Shown: piece after piece, positions 1 through 6,086 of the stretch
Position numbering within the stretch: the first letter of the stretch is position 1
Layout: every line of letters starts with the position of its first letter
Translations under genes and position numbers: made by a program
Assembly: GCA_035416745.1 (NCBI GenBank)
Contig: DAOLNV010000090.1
Coordinates: 1 to 20,683, forward strand
Length of the DNA stretch: 20,683 nucleotides
Direction of reading: 5' to 3'
From: Candidatus Hydrogenedentota bacterium
GTDB lineage: Bacteria; Hydrogenedentota; Hydrogenedentia; Hydrogenedentales; SLHB01
The notes under the pieces: generated by a model
What the model saw: only the letters and a program-made list of their open reading frames with translations
Told to the model about the DNA's origin: nothing
The model's database searches: none

Positions 1-1
1 C

Positions 2-157
2 CTGCCTGCCCGGGATCCCGAACTGGCCCGCGTGTTCGAGGCGTTTGATGCCGACCAGACCCGGTATGAGGCTGGCGAAAGCGGCTGGTGGGACGAAATG
101 GAACAGCACGTGGGAGAGGAAGAGGCGGACGGCGGCGCGTGGTCGGAGGGCGAATGA
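2..157 (+). CDS. C-terminal end of an unrecognised acidic protein (partial)
   Basis: An open frame enters from the left edge and gives 51 residues before a TGA. The visible tail is strongly acidic, with a Trp-Trp-Asp-Glu patch and a run of Glu/Asp/Gly close to the end. The stop codon overlaps the ATG of the next gene in an ATGA arrangement (154-157), the usual sign of translational coupling, and this is the main reason to accept the frame as real. I do not recognise the family. Given the phage-like genes downstream it is probably part of the same mobile-element operon. The start lies outside the window. Confidence 0.5.
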   Translation: MPARDPELARVFEAFDADQTRYEAGESGWWDEMEQHVGEEEADGGAWSEGE

Positions 158-360
158 AGATCAGGCTCAACCGCACCCGGGCAACAATCCTGCTCCTGGC
201 AGCACTGGCAGGAATAGTCTGGCATGCAGCTCGAGGACACGTGCACGTTCATATACCGAACATGCGGCTGCCTGAATTGAGCGGCCCCGAGTTCGTGGCC
301 GCGCTGGCGATCCTGGGCGTGGTCATAGTTGGCATCGTCAGGCTGAGAAACAACCGGTGA
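154..360 (+). CDS. small two-helix membrane protein
   Basis: A 68-aa protein. The frame is open further upstream, but the ATG at 154 is chosen because a GGAGGG stretch lies just before it and the ATG overlaps the stop of the preceding gene. There is a basic N-terminus (KIRLNRTR), a first hydrophobic helix at about residues 10-25, a short His/Val-rich extramembrane stretch (HVHVHIP), a second hydrophobic helix at about 47-62, and a basic end (RLRNNR). Both ends being basic suggests a hairpin with N and C termini in the cytoplasm. No family is recognised. Small membrane proteins of this kind are common in phage and integrative elements, and its place between coupled genes supports that setting. 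Confidence 0.5.
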   Translation: MKIRLNRTRATILLLAALAGIVWHAARGHVHVHIPNMRLPELSGPEFVAALAILGVVIVGIVRLRNNR

Positions 361-386
361 CCAAACAAAGGAAAGGGGGTGAGAGT

Positions 387-758
387 ATGAGCGAAAACAA
401 CGTGTTCGTACTGCCTGAGAACTGGAACGACCCGGACCTCGTTGACGAGGGAGAATACCGCGTCACGGTAACGAAACTCGCCTACAACGATGACGGCGAC
501 CGGCTCGTAGCAGAATTCCAGATCCTGGACGAAGGGCCCTTCGCGGGGCGAAAGCTGTTCCAGACGTTTACGCCCTCGATGCCCGTCGGAAAACGGCTTC
601 TGGCAGACCTCTTCGAAGCCGCCGGGCTAACCCAGACAACAGGCACCATCTATCTGGACCAGGCCAAGGGCAAGACGCTGCGCGTGCAGGTGCGCCACAA
701 CCACAGCGACAAGACCAACCGCCAGTATGCCAACGTTACTGCCATACGCAGCGTGTAG
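387..758 (+). CDS. DUF669-like phage protein, copy 1
   Basis: A 123-aa soluble protein. The start at 387 follows a strong AAAGGGGGTGA ribosome site; an in-frame GTG at 357, which overlaps the previous stop, is less likely. The fold signature is that of the DUF669 group found in phage recombination and replication modules: a 'GEYRVTVTKL' strand, then a pattern of E-F-x-I followed by G-x-F-x-G-R-K-L-F and a helix with an A-G-L turn, then a second beta half. DUF669 proteins are commonly encoded beside single-strand annealing or replication genes. A role in binding single-stranded DNA is a family-level suggestion, not proven here. The gene immediately downstream is a paralogue of the same length. 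A GC-rich perfect hairpin follows the stop. Confidence 0.65.
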   Translation: MSENNVFVLPENWNDPDLVDEGEYRVTVTKLAYNDDGDRLVAEFQILDEGPFAGRKLFQTFTPSMPVGKRLLADLFEAAGLTQTTGTIYLDQAKGKTLRVQVRHNHSDKTNRQYANVTAIRSV

Positions 759-766
759 GGCTGAAC

Positions 767-802
767 GAAGAGGCGGGGCGCGCGTCAACGCCCCGCCTCT
801 TC
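767..802. terminator. perfect GC-rich hairpin between the two DUF669-like genes
   Basis: GAAGAGGCGGGGCG (767-780) pairs without mismatch with its complement at 789-802, giving a 14-bp stem and an 8-nt loop. It starts 8 nt after the stop of the first DUF669-like gene. There is no T-run on either side, so it is not a textbook intrinsic terminator. It may act as an attenuator, as an RNA-stability element, or in lowering expression of the downstream paralogue and recombinase. Confidence 0.5.
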
Positions 803-837
803 AAGTACGTGATAAGTCATTCGGGAGAGCAAGACGT

Positions 838-1209
838 ATGCATGAAGCAATCAGGCTTCCGGGAGATTGGGATCATATCCAGACTCAGCTCGCACTCGCG
901 GGCCTCGCCGAAAATCTGGCCCTCGTTCGAAATGTCCGTCAGAAGCGGGATAACCGCATTGAGGTCGAGCTGGAAGTACACAGCGAAGGCCGCTTCAAAG
1001 GACAGAGGCTATCCAGGATCTTCGATTTGGACAAGGATGTTGACCGCCAGGCGCTCAAACAATTCGTCGTGGCTTTAGGAATCCACACCACGGGGCGGGA
1101 ACTCGACCCAGAAGCCTGCAACAACAAACCGGTGCGGATTGCCCTCAGTTCAGGAACTGCCGACGACGGAAGGGTCATTGTCAACATCTTTGCATTCGAT
1201 GAAGCGTAA
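838..1209 (+). CDS. DUF669-like phage protein, copy 2
   Basis: A 123-aa protein from the ATG at 838. The frame stays open back to 727, but that upstream part reads through the hairpin at 767-802 and the end of the preceding gene, so it is unlikely to be translated. It lines up with the previous gene over its core: both have a hydrophobic/acidic strand, then E-G-x-F-x-G-x-x-L, a helix with x-A-L-x-x-F, an A-x-G-I/L...T-T-G turn and a final strand ending in an acidic patch. The duplication points to a heteromeric pair or to specialised copies in the element. Only a weak purine-rich ribosome site (GGGAGAG) precedes it. The family assignment is less sure than for copy 1. Confidence 0.6.
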   Translation: MHEAIRLPGDWDHIQTQLALAGLAENLALVRNVRQKRDNRIEVELEVHSEGRFKGQRLSRIFDLDKDVDRQALKQFVVALGIHTTGRELDPEACNNKPVRIALSSGTADDGRVIVNIFAFDEA

Positions 1210-1243
1210 GCGAGCCGGCAGAGTTGAATCCAGAGATAACCCA

Positions 1244-1441
1244 ATGGATAAGAAGAACGGAAAGAAAACCAAGAATTTATTAGCCAAATCCTGGCGTGTC
1301 CGGACCGACATTCCGGACAACCTTCCTGTGAGCAATCGAGAAGTTGAGATTCTCCTTCGCTCCCTGCCTCAGGATTTGTTGGATACCTTTTGCAGATCCA
1401 TGACATGTGCTAAGATCATTACTGGATCTCAGGAGGACTAA
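1244..1441 (+). CDS. small basic protein ahead of the serine recombinase
   Basis: A 65-aa protein rich in Lys at the N-terminus (MDKKNGKKTK), followed by a segment with Pro-Asp and Ser-Asn-Arg-Glu and predicted helices (EVEILLRSL, DLLDTFCRSM). It ends 2 nt before the recombinase ATG, so the two are almost certainly co-transcribed. An alternative in-frame ATG at 1199 overlaps the previous gene by 11 nt and would add 15 residues; neither start has a strong ribosome site. No family is recognised. Small basic proteins next to large serine integrases are sometimes recombination directionality factors or repressors, but nothing in the residues proves such a role. Confidence 0.5.
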   Translation: MDKKNGKKTKNLLAKSWRVRTDIPDNLPVSNREVEILLRSLPQDLLDTFCRSMTCAKIITGSQED

Positions 1442-1443
1442 CG

Positions 1444-3054
1444 ATGAACGTGGTGCTGTATGCGCGCGTGTCGACTACGAAACAGGCAGAGCGAGACCTC
1501 TCAATCCCTGACCAGATTCGGCAGATGAAATCGTACTGCACACAGCATAATCACACAGTCGCAAAGGAATACCGGGAAGAAGGAGCGTCTGCCACGGATG
1601 ACAAGCGGCCAGTCTTCCAAGAGATGATGAGGGACATCATCAACGGAAACGTCGTCATTGAAGCTATTCTCGTGCTGACTACAAGCCGTTTCTTTCGCGA
1701 CGCCACAGCTGCCAGAATCTGGAAACATAACCTTCGCAAGAAGGGTATACGCGTTATTGCGACATCCCAAGAGGTTGCGGATGACCCCATGGGGGATTTT
1801 GTGGAGGGCATCTTTGAGCTTATAGATCAGTATGAAAGCCAAATGAATGGCTATCACACACTTCGCGGTATGAAGGAGAACGCACGACGCGGATACTTCA
1901 ATGGCTCAAATGCTCCTTTTGGGTACTACTGTAACCGCGTGGAAGACGAAAAAGGGAATTTGAAAAGCCGTTTGGAGGTGAACCCTTCGGAAGCTGACAC
2001 TGTAAGAAAGATCTTTTCTCTCTACACTGAGGGTTCCGATGGGAGAACAGTCGGTGCTAAACAGATCGCACAATTGCTCAACGATGAGAATGTTCGCGCC
2101 AGAGGAAGTGCGAAATGGTCCAAACAGCGTGTGCTTTCCATAATCAGTGACTCGACCTATATCGGGGAGTATTTCTTTAACCGAAAGGATGCCAAAACAC
2201 GTCGAGAGAAGCCTCGTGACCAATGGATAGCTATTGAAGTAACGCCCATCGTAGAGTCGTCCGTATTCCATAAAGCTCAGCGAATTAGAGCGTCTCACGA
2301 ACCTTCGCGAAAACCTGGCAGGACAACCGCAAGCCCGCTGCTCCTTGCAGGACTGATGAAATGCGGACTGTGTGGCGCGGCGATGACACTTGAGACGGGG
2401 AAAGGCGGCGGTTATCGCTACTACAACTGCCGCCGATTTCTGCGCGAGGGCAAGTTCGCCTGCAAGGGCCAACGCATTCCATCTGCGGAATTTGAAAAAG
2501 TAGTGCTCGCCCATCTATCCGATGTCGTCTTTTCTGAGACAAGGGTACAAACAATAGTTAATGAGGTGAGCCAGGCTCACGCAGAAATGCGCCGAAGCAT
2601 GACGTCAGCCCGCGAACGCCTGAAGAAGCAACTCGAAAAAATCGAGGCAAAACTCCAACGCCATATTGATGCTATTGAAGCCGGCGCCGTCGATCTGAAT
2701 CTGGTGGGCGAGCGCATTCAGGAGCTGCACGAAGAACGCGAAAACGTCCGTCGAGAACTCAATAATTATCAGACGCCAAAGGCCATTCCGGGCACAATTC
2801 AGCACCCGGACAACGTCCGTGTGATTCAAAAATCTCTCAAGGATTTGTTCCTCGCACGAGACAGCGGAATCGCCAAGCAGTATGTGCGTTATCTTGTTGA
2901 CGAGATTATAGTTAACGGCACGGACGTGCACATCCACGGGAACACAACTGCCTTCCTGAACACCCTCGCACAAAAAAACAATGTGAGAACCGGATGTTTA
3001 CCAGTTCTCACATTGGGTCATGACTGGCTCCGCGGACAGGACTCGAACCTGTGA
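1444..3054 (+). CDS. large serine recombinase (site-specific integrase)
   Basis: A 536-aa integrase of the resolvase/invertase superfamily, acting on DNA to integrate or excise the element. The N-terminal resolvase domain opens with VLYARVST, giving Ser10 as the expected nucleophile and Arg8 beside it; SRFFRD (81-86) carries the usual paired active-site arginines. A recombinase domain follows at about 150-290. The zinc ribbon has Cys307, Cys310, Cys329 and Cys340, and a Lys/Glu-rich coiled coil spans about 370-445. An AGGAGG site lies 7 nt before the ATG. Base composition is visibly more AT-rich than the flanking host genes, a sign of transfer. The last ten residues (LRGQDSN-type tail) are an antisense translation of the tRNA-Asn 3' end, so the native C-terminus was probably different before integration, or the attachment site is part of the gene. 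Confidence 0.93.
   Translation: MNVVLYARVSTTKQAERDLSIPDQIRQMKSYCTQHNHTVAKEYREEGASATDDKRPVFQEMMRDIINGNVVIEAILVLTTSRFFRDATAARIWKHNLRKKGIRVIATSQEVADDPMGDFVEGIFELIDQYESQMNGYHTLRGMKENARRGYFNGSNAPFGYYCNRVEDEKGNLKSRLEVNPSEADTVRKIFSLYTEGSDGRTVGAKQIAQLLNDENVRARGSAKWSKQRVLSIISDSTYIGEYFFNRKDAKTRREKPRDQWIAIEVTPIVESSVFHKAQRIRASHEPSRKPGRTTASPLLLAGLMKCGLCGAAMTLETGKGGGYRYYNCRRFLREGKFACKGQRIPSAEFEKVVLAHLSDVVFSETRVQTIVNEVSQAHAEMRRSMTSARERLKKQLEKIEAKLQRHIDAIEAGAVDLNLVGERIQELHEERENVRRELNNYQTPKAIPGTIQHPDNVRVIQKSLKDLFLARDSGIAKQYVRYLVDEIIVNGTDVHIHGNTTAFLNTLAQKNNVRTGCLPVLTLGHDWLRGQDSNL
2972..3015 (-). terminator. intrinsic terminator of the tRNA-Asn gene
   Basis: CAATGTGAGAAC (2979-2990) is a perfect inverted repeat of 3004-3015, with a 13-nt loop. 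On the minus strand the hairpin is followed directly by seven T residues (2978-2972). It lies 9 nt beyond the CCA end of tRNA-Asn. This is a classic Rho-independent terminator for the tRNA, yet it sits inside the 3' part of the recombinase reading frame. Confidence 0.75.
3025..3054. other. probable integration junction (att region) at the tRNA-Asn 3' end
   Basis: The recombinase gene continues into the tRNA 3' end, and the tRNA stays whole on the side facing the host genes. That is the usual geometry of an element inserted at a tRNA 3' end that carries a restoring copy of the tRNA segment. The partner att copy would lie beyond the left edge, so the exact crossover cannot be placed from this window. 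The junction could also lie a little to the left, in the terminator region. Confidence 0.45.
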
Positions 3055-3100
3055 CCTAGTGGTTAACAGCCACCCGCTCTACCGACTGAGCTACCGCGGA
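3025..3100 (-). tRNA. tRNA-Asn (anticodon GTT)
   Basis: A complete cloverleaf on the minus strand. The acceptor stem TCCGCGG pairs with CCGCGGA, and the discriminator G and an encoded CCA sit at 3027-3025. The D arm is closed by GAGC/GCTC, and the anticodon stem GGTGG/CCACT holds the seven-base loop CTGTTAA. The T arm ACAGG/CCTGT contains TTCGAGT. The anticodon GTT is at 3067-3065 and reads AAC/AAU. The gene is intact despite the recombinase frame overlapping its 3' 30 nt. Confidence 0.97.
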
Positions 3101-3123
3101 ATGGGTATTCAAAAGGCCTGAAG

Positions 3124-3153
3124 ATCTTACTAAATGCGGGAGGGCGGGATCAA
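3124..3153 (-). promoter_or_regulatory. candidate promoter of tRNA-Asn
   Basis: On the minus strand, TTGATC (3153-3148) and TAAGAT (3129-3124) are separated by 18 nt and lie 24 nt upstream of the tRNA 5' end. Each box matches four of six sigma-70 consensus positions. Position and spacing are right for a short tRNA leader. Confidence 0.4.
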
Positions 3154-3168
3154 ATAGTTGCCCGATTC

Positions 3169-5934
3169 TCAGTGAGCTGTGTTGGAGGGCACCGACTCTG
3201 CAATCAGCACGACCCAGTCTTCGTTGGGTGTTTCGGGGGGAGGCCCGAGAGGCACGGGGCCGCCTCCGACCAGAGGCTTCTCGGTACCGGCGAAGTTGCC
3301 GGTGCGCGGGTTGTACCATCGCTGGCGGAGCTCGCCCGGGGCGCCGCTCAGATCGAGGGTTCCTGTTTGTTCGGCAGAGGGCAGGTACACGGCGTAGCAC
3401 TGGCCGGGTTTGGCGAAGACTTGTCCTGTGACCAGGTTGTATTCTCCCTGATACGTTGAGGCGCCGTGCAGCCATTCGTCAGCGGGGACCATTTCCCAGA
3501 AGGGGAGGTAGCGCTCGATGAATTCGCGGGCATACGCCATGTATCGCCAAAGCGGCTCGTATTTTCGGAAATCGTTGGTATCGAGGAGGTCGTCGAGGAT
3601 GAACTCCAATTGCCCACCGGAAAAGTAGATGGGCCATAGGTATTCGCGCCTTTGCCGGGCTGCGTTCTCGGGATGGGACTTGTCTGGGAAGAACTCGTCC
3701 ATTCCGATGACGAGGGGCATTCCGGCGGCCCGGGATTTTGCGCGCCACTGCTCGACAATGGCGGTGTCTCTGGTCTGGAATGACGTGACGGCGAAGCGTG
3801 GATCGCCCAGGAAAGGGGCCCACGCGTCCTCGACAGTGCCCGCGTGGTGCACAGTGATGGGGTGGTCGTAGGGGTCTACGTCCTGAAGGTACTGGGCGAA
3901 GTCTTTCACGAGTTCGGGAGGGAACTTGTGGTTCAGGTTGTATTCTTCGCAGAGGTTCCATTGCAGCGCGGGGAAATGCCCGAATCGGGCGGCAAGTTCG
4001 CGGTAATACAGCTTACGCTCGATGCCGAGCGTGGCGTCGTCCAGCTCGCGCTTGTTGGGTTCTTCGGCTTCGTTGAGGACGAAATGCAGCATGATGCCGT
4101 TGCGCTGGGCATGGTCGAACACGATGGCCCACTGGCGGAGTTTCGCGATGTCGAAATGGAGGTTGTCGTTGCGTGGGCTTCCGGCGGGGTCGATGGGACT
4201 CAGATAGGGGTACACGTTCTTGCCGTCGCCACCGATGTTCATCGGAAGGAAGTAGATGCTGTTGACTTTCATCGAGGCGAGGTAATTGAGCGCGCCGATA
4301 ATGCCTTTTCCGCTGCCATTGTCCCAATCGGGATCGCCCTGGCGCCAGTCGGCCACATGCTTTTCATACGTATGCCCCGGGTTGGGCGTGTTCGCGAATC
4401 CGGCATAGGCGAGGAAATCTTCCGGGCTGTCGGTGCCGCCTTTCAGCCAGTACGGGCCATCGCGCAACTTGAAGTAGTGGCCGCCCACGTATTCGAGCCG
4501 GCCCCCGCGATAGAAGCCCGGGGCTGACACTTCTTGCGGCTGCACCGCAAGGATGCCGTCCGCGCCGTCGAACGCCGTCGCTTCCCCGTCGCCGGGGTCG
4601 AGGCTCACGGCGATGTTTGCCCCCTTTCTGAATGAGGCGCGGTAACGCCATTCGCCGACGGCGTCTGGCGAGAACATCGCGCGCCAGACATCGCCTTCAA
4701 GTCCGCCTTTGCCGTCTCCCGCGAAGAATCCCGGCACGTCGTATTCAATAGCGCCGGGGCCTGTGAACCGCACTTGCAGCCGGTAATCGAGAAAGGGGTT
4801 CGGATTGGAATCGGCGGCGCGCGCGCTGGGTCCGTGAAAATCGACAGTGACGGGACTCCACTTCGCGTGGCGTTCGTCTGTGCTGGATTCGTCCGGCGCG
4901 AACCCGTTGGCGCGGGCGAAAAGACCAAGCACCTGGTTTAGTTTGGCATCGCGTTCTCCGCCCTCGAGTTCGCCCCAGTCGCCGCCGGCGCAGATCAAGG
5001 CGGCATTCAGGTTGGGGATGAACGCCGATGAATTTCCCCGGGCCCCGATCGACATGACGGTGTCGCGGGGCGCATCAGGCCATGTCAACAAGCCGGGATG
5101 CAGGCGGCTGGTATCATTGAACCACCAATTGAAACCGTATACGCCGGGTCCCGCGGCGCTGAAATGGTCTGAGCTGCCGCCGTACGAGCCGATTCCGAGA
5201 TAATCGTCATCAGTACCCGTGTGCTGGGTTTGCGGGAGATCTTTGGGCGTCTGGGGCCGCATGTATTCGTCGAAATAGCGCGCGGGCAACACCTGGCGTC
5301 CGTTCCAGTTGCCTTTTTGGGTCCAGAACCAGACGATGCGCGCGAAATCCCGTACGGATGCACTGAGCCGGTTCTTGCTGTTGAACTGCAGGCCGTCCTG
5401 GAAACCCAATACTCCCAGGTGCTGGGGAGCTGGGGCGGCCTCGTTGCCGTGCTGCTTGAAAACCTTCTCGAAGAGGGTCTTCTGGTACAACTGAATGGCA
5501 AAATCGTTGTAGGCCCATGCTTCGCCGGGGCCCTCGGGGCGCGCGTACCCGCTGGTCATGGCGCCGAGATGACGGAAGGTGATGCCTTGGTGCCGGGGCT
5601 GCAGTTGCCAACCGAAGTCCGCGATGGGTTGGTCCACGCTCGTGACAAGGCCTTCCTCGATAGCGAAGAAGAGGAGGGTGCTCAGCACGGGTTTCGCCGA
5701 AGAATACCAATCGCCCAACTGGGCCTGGTCGCCCCAGGTCTTGACGACATAGCCGTCTTTGATAACGCATCCCCGGCCGCCGAGGCGTTCGGCCAGAGCA
5801 TCAAGGTCCGCGGCGTTCACGCCCACTTCAGCGGGAGCCCGGTGTTCCCAGTCCGCCCCTGGAAAATGTGTTTCTGCGCGCGCCGCGGACAGGCTGAAGA
5901 GCCCACATGCGAAGACAAGCAGGAACCGGTGCAT
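3169..5934 (-). CDS. secreted beta-lactamase-like serine hydrolase fused to a DUF5060/glycosidase-like barrel
   Basis: A 921-aa exported protein with a signal peptide at 1-20 (cleavage after SAARA) and a GGGAGA ribosome site 8 nt before the ATG. Residues about 30-345 are a class C beta-lactamase/esterase fold: SSAK (78-81) gives the Ser-x-x-Lys pair, and YND (142-144) stands where Tyr-x-Asn is expected. Residues about 358-470 resemble DUF5060, a beta-sandwich before glycosidase barrels. About 475-835 is a barrel like DUF4038-type putative glycoside hydrolases, with CEEYN (662-666) and GMDE (744-747) offering candidate acid/base and nucleophile glutamates. The last ~80 residues resemble the collagen-binding-like C-terminal domain often found with such barrels. 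Together this suggests de-esterification and hydrolysis of a polysaccharide outside the cytoplasm; the substrate is unknown. It lies 152 bp downstream of the FAD fusion gene on the same strand and may be co-transcribed. Confidence 0.8.
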   Translation of the reverse strand: MHRFLLVFACGLFSLSAARAETHFPGADWEHRAPAEVGVNAADLDALAERLGGRGCVIKDGYVVKTWGDQAQLGDWYSSAKPVLSTLLFFAIEEGLVTSVDQPIADFGWQLQPRHQGITFRHLGAMTSGYARPEGPGEAWAYNDFAIQLYQKTLFEKVFKQHGNEAAPAPQHLGVLGFQDGLQFNSKNRLSASVRDFARIVWFWTQKGNWNGRQVLPARYFDEYMRPQTPKDLPQTQHTGTDDDYLGIGSYGGSSDHFSAAGPGVYGFNWWFNDTSRLHPGLLTWPDAPRDTVMSIGARGNSSAFIPNLNAALICAGGDWGELEGGERDAKLNQVLGLFARANGFAPDESSTDERHAKWSPVTVDFHGPSARAADSNPNPFLDYRLQVRFTGPGAIEYDVPGFFAGDGKGGLEGDVWRAMFSPDAVGEWRYRASFRKGANIAVSLDPGDGEATAFDGADGILAVQPQEVSAPGFYRGGRLEYVGGHYFKLRDGPYWLKGGTDSPEDFLAYAGFANTPNPGHTYEKHVADWRQGDPDWDNGSGKGIIGALNYLASMKVNSIYFLPMNIGGDGKNVYPYLSPIDPAGSPRNDNLHFDIAKLRQWAIVFDHAQRNGIMLHFVLNEAEEPNKRELDDATLGIERKLYYRELAARFGHFPALQWNLCEEYNLNHKFPPELVKDFAQYLQDVDPYDHPITVHHAGTVEDAWAPFLGDPRFAVTSFQTRDTAIVEQWRAKSRAAGMPLVIGMDEFFPDKSHPENAARQRREYLWPIYFSGGQLEFILDDLLDTNDFRKYEPLWRYMAYAREFIERYLPFWEMVPADEWLHGASTYQGEYNLVTGQVFAKPGQCYAVYLPSAEQTGTLDLSGAPGELRQRWYNPRTGNFAGTEKPLVGGGPVPLGPPPETPNEDWVVLIAESVPSNTAH

Positions 5935-6042
5935 CAGGCCAATCTCCCGTAGACAACAGAGTCATTATCGCGAAACCTGTCCGGCCCGATTTGCGGACCA
6001 GGCATTGCCGCTTCACAGGGTATCACATTCTGCGGGCATGTT

Positions 6043-6068
6043 TAGGGGCGTATTGCGATACGCCCCTA
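6043..6068. repeat. palindromic REP-like element
   Basis: TAGGGGCGTAT (6043-6053) and ATACGCCCCTA (6058-6068) form a perfect 11-bp stem with a TGCG loop. It lies between the stop of the FAD fusion gene and the start of the serine-hydrolase fusion gene. Closely similar GGGGCGTAT palindromes occur as dispersed intergenic repeats in several bacterial groups. It lacks a T-run, so termination is possible but not evident. Confidence 0.55.
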
Positions 6069-6086
6069 CCGAACAAGGGTTCGTGG

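Noticed and set aside
727..837. Upstream extension of the second DUF669-like gene
   Set aside because: It overlaps the end of the first copy and the hairpin, adds unrelated residues, and is not needed for the family match.
3056..3475. A minus-strand frame covering the tRNA region and the end of the serine-hydrolase gene
   Set aside because: It is out of frame with the 921-aa protein, covers the tRNA promoter and ends in an antisense-type Arg-rich reading without motifs.
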